Part shown: in pieces, positions 34,192-46,448 of the stretch
How positions within the stretch are numbered: position 1 is the stretch's first letter
How the letters are laid out: each line of letters opens with the position of its first letter
Assembly (NCBI GenBank): GCA_035236585.1
Contig: CP141127.1
Coordinates: forward strand, 45,708,001-45,772,000
From: Warburgia ugandensis
Taxonomy: Eukaryota > Streptophyta > Magnoliopsida > Canellales > Canellaceae
Direction: 5' to 3'
DNA length: 64,000 bases
The notes under the pieces: generated by a model
The model's database searches: none
Told to the model about the DNA's origin: nothing
What the model saw: only the letters and a program-made list of their open reading frames with translations
Position numbers and translations under genes: made by a program

Positions 34192-37100
34192 CCAGTTTTA
34201 TCCTTTCACAGCCAGTCCAGCATGTCCAAGGGTCATAGACAATAGAGAAAATCAAGAAGAAGTAGAAAAAATTGAAGTAGTAGAGATGACTACTTCTATT
34301 TGAAGATTATAATATTAATGCTCAAGCCATTTCACCATAAACACATAGGTGAAAAAGGAGATAGTCCTAGCAAATACTTAGATATTGGATTGCTTGAATC
34401 CTATCAAAATCATAGGAAATAAGAATTGTTGTGCAGTGGTGCAAAGATGAAATCTCATATAAGGATCATATTATGATGAGAATGAATGAATGAAGATGAA
34501 TAATGGACTTGTTAGTAGATAGTGTTGACCTGCAATAAAGTAATCTCATCAAAGGTGAGAAAATTGAAGAACCTAGGTGGCTATCTTTCCATCATAAAGA
34601 ATATCAGAATATGAGTACACCATCACAAGGGATATGATATGAGTATGATAAGGGATTTAAAAGATAGACTTTGAGATGATTTTGATGATAATCTAAGAGG
34701 GATGAGAATGCAAGATGATATTAGGAGATGACTATGACTCGAACTAGGTTACAAAGGTATGAATCTTGAAGGACTTAGCTCAATTTTGGATACCTTAATT
34801 GGGGTCTTATGAAGCGTAAAGTGCTATCAAATAATAATTACCTAAGTATTATGGAGCAAATCAAAAGATGTATACAAGTAACAGATTATGTGAATAGGAG
34901 ACATATAACACGATTATGATAAGGAAATGAATTCGACCGAGTTATCAAAAGACTTTTGACGATAATATTGGGGATGATAGATCTGTGATAATAGATTGAT
35001 CCTAACATGAACTTGTAAGGAAATTATAACATGATCAAAACGTCAATGTCATTATTAAGACATTGTATGAATTTTATTGAGGCTACAGGCAACTGAGGAT
35101 TTCATGATCTTAAGACAGTTTAGAATTTCTTAGAGAAGCATTTAGTTTATCATATCTATTAATGTAAAGGAGTAGATGCAGTATCGATTATATGCAACAA
35201 AGCACATGAAGACATTGATCTAGGTAGACAAAAATGAGGATTTTGAAGAAAAGAAAGAAAGAGATAGAGATAAGTATTCAATGAAATATTGAATATTCAA
35301 AAGAAGAAGATCATGACTTTATAAAGATACATAGAATTCTATCATCTTGAATCCTATAGGAAGGTAGATCAAACAAATGCAAAGGAATAATACTAGGTGA
35401 GTTGGTGATCTTATTGTAAAGGAGTATAAAAGAGAGAAAGCATATGGGGTTTACGACTTTGAGTAGAGTATCGAATTTCAGGAGATTATGTGACAAGAAA
35501 TTTTCAAAGAGGAATGATGACCAACTAGAAATTAAATTCTACGAATGGTTTGATATCAATTAGATTCTTATTAGATCCATTAGCTTATGGGGAACACCAA
35601 TGGATATAATCCATAAAAAGGAAAAATTGGTGATATTTCACCTAGCCAATAAAGTATATTGACAAAGGAATTAAGCTGGGACAGGGACTTGTCCATTTAG
35701 CAAGTAGGGGACCATCAAGGATCAAATTGAGATCTTACTATCATAGATTGGAAGAGCAATATCTTAAGACCATTATTTAGCCGTTACATTTGGAGCACTA
35801 TTGACTAAAGTATCCCACCCTATTTGATCAAATATGTTAGTAGTCGAAGTTATATACTTAGAGGGATGTTATAAGTCTTTAGACTTGAGTTTTCCTTGAA
35901 AAGAAAAGTACTTGTTAGACTAAGTCAATTGAGGGTATGAGGTCAGTTGAGGAGGACAGTAACGACTAAGATAAGAGCAAAAATAAGAAGTAATCTAAAC
36001 CAATGTGAAGGATTTTTTAGACCTTAATGGCTACCATGACAAGGTGAAGAAATTACTTTGAGTCTAAAAAATACTACTGACTTGGATTGAAAAGGAAGGC
36101 AAATAAGTATTGATCACTTTAGAGACCCTTGAGCTTATGACAAATATATATCTGAAAAGAGATCAATAGGTAATCAAATAAAGTCTTTCTATATGTCTAC
36201 AAAAATGTTCCATGCTTACCTGAGTGTTTTTCAAATTTGATGATTTAATGGCTTCAGCATAACTTGATCAAGTAGTTATTGAACGAGAACTGCTATTATA
36301 AGCTAAGTATGAGGAGGCACTTAAAGGATAAAATTTAAGGAATTGAGAAAATCACTACTTATACCTCTTGACAATACAAACTGCATGGTTGACGATAAAT
36401 CCTTGATACAAGATTGAACAACATGTTGATATAGGGAATGGAAGGAGAAAGTTAAGGTGGCCAGCACATTATAAGGTAAGATTCGATGTTACATGGCCTT
36501 TAGACAAAAAGATAGTTGTTATGTGCATATACCAAGTACGAAAAATCAATTGAAGGAATTTTCCAAGGACTAACCCTACTAGATTAAGTATAGAACTTTT
36601 GGATTGAATGGTTACGAAGAAAACCAGCAAGCAAAGAAGGGACAAAGAGGATCATGACAAAGGATTCAACCATGACCTAGTAAGGGTACTGGGTTATGAA
36701 TAAGAGACTTTTTGTTTTACATAAATAGGAACATTATTGAAAATCCTAATGACAAATTGATGTAAATAGTGAGACAGGCTTCTGGACGAGAACATGTGAC
36801 GCATGATAATGAATCGACCATTAACATTTGACATGAGAAAAGCATTTAATGAATTCGATTGGATATAGAGTTAGGACATTTTACTTTCAGTATATGATAA
36901 GGTCCTCGATGGAAGATGCTACTAATTGGCTTTCATGATTTTATTTTGAATGTAATTGTGGTCGAGGAATCAAGTCATTCGAAGTTAATCAAGGGTTTGG
37001 CTGTAGAGCACATAATACCATAATTGCTAGTGGAGCATCTTGGGGACAAAGGTAAAAGATAAGAAGCAAAGTTAGACACAATAGAATGACATATAACCAA

Positions 37101-37373
37101 CCATTAGAAGGAGATGTGGATGATGAAGAGATCACTAGATGAAAGACAAGAAGAAAAAGGATTATCCTATGATATTCAAAATAAAATAGGAGAAATAAGA
37201 TCATACGATCTCGAAGAAGCATGGAGTAATTTATACATGGATATAGAAGCATGATCCTACGAGGAGACTATCCTATACACGATGAGAAAAGTATGGGCAT
37301 CTAAGGATTTCAAGATAGATGAATTACAACTAGAAACCACTATGGTTAAATTGGCACGTATAAGAGTGTGCAT

Positions 37374-37390
37374 CAGAGCACGCAGCGAAA
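37374..37390 (+). other. 17-base conserved motif in B
   Basis: CAGAGCACGCAGCGAAA, one transition away from the A, C and G copies. Confidence 0.85.
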
Positions 37391-37556
37391 GCGGCCCTTA
37401 TAGGTAAGGCCTTGTAGGAAGAACAATAGAAATGATAAATTGAGGATGAGCCTAGATTTGATTCCTAAGGGGGAGAATGCATTCACTAAGAAATCATCTA
37501 AGAGACAAATACCTGGAAGATGATAATTTATGGAATTTCGAGGACGAAATTCTTTT

Positions 37557-37563
37557 AAGGGGG
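37557..37563 (+). other. Polypurine tract of B
   Basis: AAGGGGG followed by TAATAA and the 3' LTR; the GAATTTCGAGGACGAAATTC block precedes it. Confidence 0.85.
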
Positions 37564-37569
37564 TAATAA

Positions 37570-40448
37570 TGGAATGCCCGAGCAATTTACACTATTTTTA
37601 ACGAAAATTGAACGTTCTATAGGAAATAAACTGTGTTGAATGTTTGATTTTATTTAAAATAGTAAACGAAGGAATTTTTGAGGAAACTTAGTACCATTAG
37701 ATTCTACTCGAAACATGGAATCCAACGCCTCAAAAATCACCCAAAACGGAGTTCGTATGAAGAAGTTACAGCCATTTCAAGATAGGGGTATTTTTGAAAA
37801 TTAAACAGATAAACGAAAAAACGAAAAAAGACGAAAAATGCACGGGGCCATTTTGATAACGGCACCCCCTGTCGTCTTAAACCTCTAGACCCTCCCAGAA
37901 ACCCTCGATCCCAATTTTTCTAAAGGGATCTGCCACTGCCATTGAGGGGCATCGCCATAGCCGGTCTATAAAAACCCCATCTCCCCTCTCCAAAAAACCA
38001 CATTTTTCGGCGATTTTCCAGTCATTTGAGACTGGGGTTTCCGGAAAAAACTGGAAACCCGTTCCTCTGTGTTTCTGACAACGGCCAGGCCAAGACTGGC
38101 CGGCCATTCCCGTCTCCCCATTCCCCTATCTTCTCTTGTTCTGGCCTTGCACGACATGGGGAGTTTCCACCTTCATCGAGTTTTTCCGGGAACAAGGGTT
38201 TGGACAGGCGGGAAGAGCACCATCTCCGGTTGCAAGGTAAGCCTTCCCTCCTTCTTTTCCTTTCCATTTGCTTCCCCCAGGCCATATCCATGCCGGATCT
38301 GGTACTTTCCAGTTGTTTTCAGCCAGGTTCTTGGCCGGAAAAACACCCCACGACGGCTTGGGCCGGACCTACACAAGCTAGGCGTCCCAAGGACGCCAAG
38401 CACCAGGTGCACCTGGGACTGGGTCCCTGGGATGGGTTCTAGGTCTACGACAGTGCGTACACTGCTGCAGGTACTGCCTTTAGGTGCGCGTGCGACATGG
38501 GGCACGGGTCCTAGCTCGACCAGGTTGCACGGGGTGCCCTGGGAGCTCAGACACGCCATGCTACAAGGTGCGTCTGTGCGATGATGCGCGTCATAGCGCA
38601 TTGCTTAGGCATGCTTGTGCACTTACGAACACTGTCCTAGGTGTGGCCTTCAGGTAAGTGCGTGACATGGGGCACGGGTCCTAGCTCGACCAGGATACAC
38701 GGGATGCCCTGGGAGCTAAGACGCGCCATGCGACAAGGTGCGTCCGTGTGATGATGCACGTCATAGCGCGTCACTTGAGCATGCATGTGCCTCTACAAAA
38801 TGTGGTCTCTGGCACGGCCTTTAGGCACACACGCACGTGAGGCGGTCGTGGTTCAACCAGGATGCACGGGTGTCCTGGGAACCGGGACACGCGGACCTAA
38901 TGAGACTTTAAAATTAGGATCATAGGACCATTCATAGAATTTAACTATTGAATAAGTAGGTCCATATTATAGGAGCTAGCCTGGCAATGAATTAGGCAAG
39001 GACCCTTGACCCTAAACAACAAATTTAGTGGTCTAATGTCTAAATAGATTAAAATTAATAAGGACTCCTTGTACCCAGGAGTTTATAAATGAGACCCAGG
39101 GACGGGTTGAGTACTAAAGGACGCAACTCCAAGAGACTTTGAGGTAGGTGCTCTATCGCTACTAGACTTTTTAAAAGAGCCATGATTGTTTTATCCATGT
39201 TTTAAGTATAAGTTATATAACTTGTTTAGCATGACTTAATTTAGCATACATATGATAAATGCTTTATGCATAGATATGTTTTGCAAATAATTACATATAC
39301 ATTATGCATAGATATGTTTTGCAAACAAATGCATATATTGTATGATTTGTGAGCATTGAGTTTTTGAAAGATTGCATGTCCTTTAGGGTTACCAAAAGAC
39401 GCTGGAGTGCCCAAAAGACGCTGGGTAGGCAGTTGTGAGGGACCCAAAGAGGACAGGTTTTGAAAAGAGGTTTTCGCTTGTTTGATCCGATATGATTTGG
39501 GCTGATAAGCTCGTGGGTGCTATGCCGAGAGGTTTGGGTTGGCCTCCAACCTCTACCACTATTAGGTGGATGGGTACCACACCCAAAAAGGGCAATGTCC
39601 CTACCTCGACTGCATGTGGTACAGGGGGCTACCACTAGTGTCACGGCACTGGGTCGATGTGTCATATGCCCCGGTGAGGCTAGGACTGAGTGTCCTCAGG
39701 TACCCGGGGACCACACGGCGGCGAGGTCATGAGCATAGTTTGGACCCTATGGTTTGAGGATTTATGTGCATTGCATGTGGCATGACATGAGGTTGGTCGA
39801 CCATACCATATATCCATGAGTTGGATTCAGTGGAGCATCTTGTGCACACCATTATGTTATGATATACATTTGATACTTTCGACTTGGATTATGTGATTTC
39901 CTTAAGTTGTCAATATTCCAATTCGATGATGGTTTTTAATCTCGATATTGAACTTGAGTGTTCAAACATGCACATGTTTTTGAAAGAGCATATGATTTTA
40001 AACATAGAATGCATTGCAAAACTAGTAGTGATAGACTCCTACTAAGTATAGTATGTACTCACCCTATCCTTAACATTTTTTAGGATAGTTCCACTCACAA
40101 ATAGAAGACGTCTCAGGTGATATTAGTGCTTCGAGCAAGTGAATGAAGTAGGAGACAATTATACATGTAAGTAAACTCTCAACCCTTTGGACATGTATTT
40201 ATAGTTGGGCTGTGTGTTGTGACTGGATAGACCTGGGGAAAAATTTTTATGATTTTTGAAGTTTTTCAAAAACTACTTTGATTGTGGTGAAAGCAAATGA
40301 CACTCGGGGTTTTCAAAATGAGTTTAAAATAAAAGATTTTCCGCTGCATTGCATGGGTTTTTATCAAATGGTTTTCAAATAGGGATGCATCCCGCTTTAG
40401 GAATTAGATATTGCGTTAAAAATGCATGAGAAAACCCGGGTCATCACA
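37570..40448 (+). mobile_element. B 3' LTR
   Basis: 2.88 kb, complete, starting TGGAATGCCC (one base off the left LTR). TATA box 37967-37974, splice-donor-like site 38234-38240, GC-rich repeats 38467-38890, two 38-bp units. The 79-bp length difference from the left LTR is almost entirely two missing 38-bp units. Confidence 0.93.
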
Positions 40449-42436
40449 TAAGCTCAAGGGTCTCTAAAGTGATCGGCACTTATCTACCTTTCTTTTCAAT
40501 CCAAGTCAGCAGCATCTTTCAGACCCACAGTGATTTCTATGGTTTGTCATGGTATCTATTCAGGTTTGAATAATCTTTCACATTGGTTTAGATCACTTCT
40601 TATTTTTGCTCCTATCTCAGTTGCTACTGTCCTCATCGTACTCATAGCTCCTCTATGATGTGGCCTAATCAACTCCATGATGTGGCCTAATCAACTGTCC
40701 TCATACCCTCAAATGACTTAGTCTAACAAGTACTTCTTTCAAGGAAAACTCAAGTATAAGGACTTATAACATCTCTCTGAGTGTATAACTTCGACTACTA
40801 ACATATTTGATTAATTAGGGTGTGATACCTTTATTTAGTCAACAGTACTCTGAAGGTAATGACTAAATAATGGTCTTAAGATATTTGATCTTCAATCTAT
40901 AATAGTAAGACCTCAATTTGATCCTTGATGGTACCCTAATTGTTGAAGAAAGACAAATGGACAAGTCACTGTCCCGGCTTAATTCCTTTTTCTATATACT
41001 TTATTTACTCATGTAATGGCAAGGTAGGATATCACCTAATTTCCTCTTTATGGACTATATCCATTGGTGTTCCTCATAAGCTAATGGATCTGATAAGAAT
41101 CTAATTGATATCAAACCATTTGTAGAAGTTTAACTTCTAACTGATCACCATTCTTCTTAGAAAATTTCTTGTCACATAATCTCCTGAAATTTGATACTTT
41201 ACTCAAAGTCTCTTAAACCCCATATGCTTCCTCTCTTTTATACTCTTTTACAATAAGATTACCAACTCACCTAGTCTTATTCCTTTGCATTTGTTTGATC
41301 TTCCTTCCTATAGGATTCAAGATGATAGAATTGTATGTATCTTCATAGAGTCATGATCTTCTTCTTTTCATTATTCAATATTCATCGAATACTTATAGTT
41401 GCATCTCTATCTCGCTCTTTCTTTCTTCAAACTCCTCATTTGGTCTACCTGGATCAATGTCTCTGTATGCTTTGTTGCATATAATCGATACTACATCTAC
41501 TCCTTTACTTAACAGATATGATAAATTGAATGCTTCTCAAAAATTCTAAACTGTCTTAAGATCATTGAAATCCTCAGTTGCCTGTAGCCTCAATAAAATT
41601 CATACAATATCTTAATAATGACATTAACGTTTTGATCATGCTATGTTAGGATCAATCTATTATCATCCTTAGTATTATTATCAAAATCTTTTGATAACTC
41701 GGTCGAATTCATTTCCTTATCATATTCGTGTTATGTTTCTCTTATTCACATAATCTGTCACTTGTATACCTCTTTTGATTTGCTCCATAATTTTTAGGTA
41801 ATTATTATTCAATAGCACTTTACTCTCCTGAATAGTATCCAAAATTGAGCTAAGTCCTTCAAGATCCATACCTTTGTGACCTAGTTTGAGTCACAGTCAT
41901 TTCCTAATATTATCTTGCATTCTCATCCCTCTTAGATTATCATCAAGATCTTCTCAGAGTCTGTCATTTACATCCCTTATTATACTCATATCATATCCCT
42001 TGTGATAGTGTACTCATATTCTGATATTCTTTATGATGGTAAGATAGCCATCTAGGTTTTTCGATGTTCTCACCATTGGTGAGATTGATCTCTTACAGGT
42101 TAGAACTATCTACTAAATAAGTTCACTAACATCTTCATTCATCATTCTCATCATAATATGATCCTTATATGAGATTTCATCTTTGCACCACTGCACAACA
42201 ATCCTTATTTCCTATGATTTTGATAGGATTCTAGCAATCCAATATCTAAGTATTTGCTAGACCCATCTTCTTTTTCACCAATTTGTTTATGGTGAAATGC
42301 CTTGAGCATTAATATTGTAATCCTCAAATAGAAATAGGTCATCTCTACTACTTCTTCTTGATTTTCTCTATTGTATATGACCCTTGGACATGCTAGACTA
42401 GGTGTGAAAGGATAAAACCTGGGCTCTGATACCAAT
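40449..42436 (-). mobile_element. C internal region, 5' part
   Basis: Reverse complement of the 5' two thirds of the A/B internal region (for example 42160-42310 with 19245-19395). It begins with the right copy of the B target duplication. No frame over 84 codons. It ends in the PBS. Confidence 0.88.
42423..42434 (-). other. Primer-binding site of C (initiator-Met tRNA)
   Basis: Minus strand TGGTATCAGAGC, exact match, two bases from the LTR. Confidence 0.9.
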
Positions 42437-45374
42437 TGTGACGACTCAGGTTTTCCCATGCATTTTTAAATGTAATATCTAATTCCTAAGGCGGGATGCA
42501 TCCCTATTTGAAAACCATTTTATAAAAAACCATGCAATGCAGCAGAAAATCTTTAGTTTTAAACTCATTTTGAAAACCCCAAGTGTCATTTGCTTTCACA
42601 ATACTCCAAGTAGTTTTTGAAAAACTTCAGAAATCATAAATGTTTTTCCCCAGGTCTATCCAATCGCAGCACACAGCCCAATTGTAAATAAATACAAATA
42701 CATGTCCAAAGGGTAGAGAGTTTACTCACATGTATAGTTGTCTCCTTTGTTTACTCACTTGCTCGTAGCACTAATATCTCCTGAGACGTCTTTTATTTGT
42801 GAGTGGAACTATCCTAAAAAATGTTAAGGATAGGGTGAGTATATACTATACTCAGTAGGAGTCTATCAATACTAGTTTTGCAATGCATGCTATGTTTAAA
42901 ATCATATGCTCTTAAAAACATGTGCATTTTTGAACAATCACATTCAATATCGATATAAAAAAACCACTGTCGAATTGAAATACTGACGACTTAAAGAATA
43001 GCATAGTTCAAGTCAAAAGTATCATATATCATAAACATAATGATATGCATAATATGCTCAACTGAATCCAACTCATGGATATCTGTTATGGTATGGTCGA
43101 CCAACCTCATATCATGCCATATGCAATGTAAATAAGTCCACAAAACCATAGGGTCCAACTATGCCCACAACCTCGCCGCCGTGTGGTCCCCAGGTACCTG
43201 AGGACACTTAGTCATAGCCTCACCGGGGCATATGACACTTCCTCGTCGTAAATCATGCAATTTATGAAATCGGTTGCAAAACATGCATGCAATGCATAAA
43301 ATCTGCTCATGCTAGTATTGCATTCAAAGTCATAACCTTGCCTAGAAGCCTTGTCAGCTCTCTCTGGCCCACCCTCATCAGCCCGCCCTCATCGGTCAAG
43401 GCCACACTTATCATGCAATTTATGCATGTAGCACATGTCTTGGCAATATATGCGCAATGTATTTTTCAAAACCTGTCCTCTTTGGGTCCCTCACAAACTG
43501 CCTGACCCTCACAACTACCTACCCAGCATCTTTTAGGCACTCTAGCGTCTTTTGGTAACCCTCAAGGACATGCAATTTTTCAAGAACTCAATGCTCACAA
43601 ATCATACAATATATGCAATTGTTTACAAAACTTATCTACACATAATGTATATGCAATTATTTGCCAAACATATCTATGCATAATGTATATGCAATTATTT
43701 GTAAAACATATCTATGCATAAAACATTTATCATATGTATGCTGAATTAAGTCATGCTAAACAAGTCATATACTTAAAACATGCATTCTCAAAACAATCAT
43801 GTCTCTTTTAAAAAGTCTAGTAGCGATAGAGCACCTACCTCAAAGTCTCCTGGAGTCGTGTCCTTTATCACTCAACCCGTCCCTGGGTCTCATTTATAAA
43901 CTCCTGGGTATGAATGGATACAAGGAGTCCTTATTAATTTCAATCCATTTAGACATTAGATCGCTAGCTCTACCTATTCGGTCCTTGGTCCTTGCCTAAT
44001 TCATTTGTCAGGCTAGATCCTATATTATGGATCTACTTTCCAATAGTTAAACTCTGTAATTTATCCTCTAATCCTAACTTTAAAGACTCAGTAGGTCCGC
44101 GTGCCCCAGTTCCTAGGATACCCGTGTATCTTGATTGAGTGCCCAAAGGCCGTGCCAGGGACTAGGTTGTGCACGCACACATGCATGCTCAAGTGACGCG
44201 CTATGACTTGCATCATCGCACGGACACACCTTATAGCATGGTGCGTCTTAGCTCCCAGGGCACCCCGTGCATCTTGGTCGAGCCAGGACCCGTGCCCTAT
44301 GTCATGTGCCCACCCGAAGGCTGCACTAGGGACAGTGTTCGCACGTGCACATGCATGCCCAAGCGACGCGCTTTGATGCGCGTCCTAGATGACATGGAGC
44401 GAACACACCTTGGCGTAAGCGAAATGTGCCTTGGCTCTCGGGCTGCCCATGTGTCCCGGTCAAACTAGGGCTATGCCTAGGAAGCATCGAGACCACGCCC
44501 ATACACAGTCGCATGCCCCCGTGCACAAAGGCGTGCCTGGGGTCCGTCCACGGGCTCAGTCGGGTGTGCATCACGCACCACGCCCAGGATCGTCTCCTTC
44601 GTTGGTCTGGTCCTGGGTTCTGCAATTTTCAGCCAGAAAATGCTAGGTCCGACTTGGTTTTGACCTGAGGAAGTGGAAGGGAAGAGGAGGGAAGGAAAAA
44701 ATGGCTTACCTGCATTGCCAGAGATCGTGCTCCTCTTTCCTGCCTGAACCCTTATGTTGCCGGAATTCTTGAAGCAGGAAAACCCCAACGTCAAAACCGG
44801 AAAAGAGAAGGGAGGGGAAATGGGGAGACGGAAATGAGATGGTTGGCCTGACTTGGGCCTGGCCATTGCCGGAAAACGCAGAGAAGTCTTAGCTTGAGAC
44901 GGGTTTCCAATTTTGCCGGAAATCCCAGTCTCAAAACGACCAGAAAATCACGTTTTGGAGAGGGGGGAGATGGGGCTTTTTATAGCCTTGCTATGGCGGT
45001 GCTGCCAATGGAAATGCCGCCCTTGGCGGTGGCAGAATCCTCTAGGAATGGGGGGGGGGGGGGGGGGGTCTGGAGGTTGAAGACGACAGGGGGTGCTGTT
45101 ATCAAAACGGCCCCCTACATTTTTTTGTTTTCTGTTTAAATTCCAGAACTGCCCCTGATCTTTAAACGGCCATAACTTCTTCATACGAACTCTGTTTTGG
45201 GTGATTTTTGAGGCCTTGGATTCCATTTTTCGAGTAGAATCTAATGGTACCAAGTTTCCTCACAAATTCATTCATTTACTATTTTAAATAAAGTGAAGCA
45301 TTTAACACAGTTCATGTCCTATAAGATGTCTAATTTTTTTGTTTAAAAATAGCATAAATTGCTTGGGCGTTACA
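42437..45374 (-). mobile_element. C 5' LTR, complete
   Basis: 2.94 kb. Read on the minus strand: TGTAACGCCC start at 45374, U3 motif block (45189-45226), TATA (44978), GC-rich part with tandem repeats (44140-44560), three 37-38-bp units (about 43613-43718), end at 42437. It carries a run of 19 G (45050-45068). Confidence 0.92.
45050..45068. repeat. Run of 19 G in C 5' LTR
   Basis: The paired LTR has mixed sequence here (30025-30050, with a GGG and a GGGG run), so the homopolymer replaced it in this copy or is a sequencing/assembly artefact. Confidence 0.85.
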
Positions 45375-45410
45375 TGTGAATCACTTGTTTCTTAAAAGAT
45401 CTGAGATTAT

Positions 45411-45428
45411 GTGTGTGTGTGTGTGTGT
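45411..45428. repeat. (GT)9 microsatellite
   Basis: Nine GT units in G internal DNA. Confidence 0.95.
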
Positions 45429-46434
45429 ATTTGATAATGCTTCTTGATTAGCTTTGCCTTGAATTTTTATTTTATTTTTTCAATTTTAGAAGTCATATCA
45501 TACTCTACTATTGTGATAAGTTCTTGTCAATAACTTAAAATTTCAAACTAGGATATACTTCTTTTAAACATCAATCCATTATCTGTTTATATGAAACTTA
45601 TTCTCATATCCTATCACGATGAGATTTCTTGCTATAAACAAATAAATTCCTTTTTTATCTCATTAATTATACATGAGAAAGAAAGTACTCATTATTTCCT
45701 TGTATTACTTTCAAGCAGTATTGTCTCTACAAATACATTTGCTTCGTTATTTCTAACATACTATTTCTGGTTTCAAGGTATATGGTAGTTATAGCTTCCA
45801 TTTCAATGGAAGTCTACAATCCTTTTAAGTTACCTCCTCGTGAACCTATCATTCCTCAATTGTTTCTATTTCTCCTCTTCAATTTACTATTCTTTAGTTG
45901 TTCTGTTTCGCCTTTTTCTATACAAACTAAGACCACATTCAATACATTATATATAAGATTTTCTAGCCTATCTTTTTCCTCTTTTTAAACTTTCTAATCT
46001 TACACTTAGTATACGTGAACAATAAGTATGTACCTATGTTGGGTATTCTATCCTTGAACATTGATACTAGGCATAATTTCTATTTACAGTTGGGTAGGAG
46101 CATTTTGCACTACAATAAGTTATGATATTTGGGTACCTTATAAATAAAAAGGATATTCTATCACACTTACTTAACTATCTCTACTACTTTATTCTCTTGT
46201 TCACTATTCTCAATAGTGGAATCACTAATTTCTCAAATCATTATCCTGATTGTCATACTAAGGACATCTACTCATGGTATACTATTCCTTTGTACTGTAA
46301 GTATACTAACTTATTCTTTCTAATACTCAACTAATTATATCATAGTACCACATCAACTCATAAGATCCTAACCTATATTTGAATTGTAATCTTTTTATTG
46401 GACATAAAGGGCTACAAGTGACAGGATAAACTGC

Positions 46435-46446
46435 GCTTTGATACCA
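46435..46446 (-). other. Primer-binding site of G, one base changed
   Basis: Minus strand TGGTATCAAAGC, one transition from the initiator-Met consensus; two-base spacer to the LTR. Confidence 0.8.
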
Positions 46447-46448
46447 AC

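Larger units (their letters stand above)
34178..37569 (+). mobile_element. B internal region, non-coding
   Basis: 3.39 kb collinear with A internal DNA, with many small indels. All frames are closed by stops; the longest minus frame (87 codons, 36989-37252) is not shared. The conserved motif is at 37374-37390 and the polypurine tract AAGGGGG at 37557-37563. Confidence 0.88.
31220..40448 (+). mobile_element. LARD-like retrotransposon B, complete
   Basis: Plus-strand, full-length: LTRs 31220-34177 and 37570-40448, PBS 34180-34191, internal 34178-37569, polypurine tract 37557-37563, 5-bp target duplication with one change. About 11 differences in 235 bp at the LTR starts, by eye. Inserted in opposite orientation into C, a member of its own family. 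No coding frame in the internal region. Confidence 0.93.
28454..45374 (-). mobile_element. LARD-like retrotransposon C, split by B
   Basis: Minus-strand element. 3' LTR 28454-30354 (truncated), internal 30355-31219 plus 40449-42436 (about 2.85 kb, non-coding), PBS 42423-42434, 5' LTR 42437-45374 (complete, 2.94 kb). It is the same family as B. LTRs differ at about 10 of 170 bases in a stretch compared by eye. Element B is inserted at 31219/40449. No target duplication can be tested since the left end is missing; the right flank begins tgtga. Confidence 0.9.
45375..46448 (-). mobile_element. G internal region, 5' part
   Basis: 1.07 kb between C and the G 5' LTR, AT-rich, no coding frame above 70 codons. 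It holds a (GT)9 microsatellite (45411-45428) and the PBS at its right end. Confidence 0.75.

Noticed and set aside
42422-42436. Possible tRNA gene because of tRNA-like complementarity
   Set aside because: Only 12-13 bases match initiator-Met tRNA, in the position of a retrotransposon primer-binding site; no cloverleaf.
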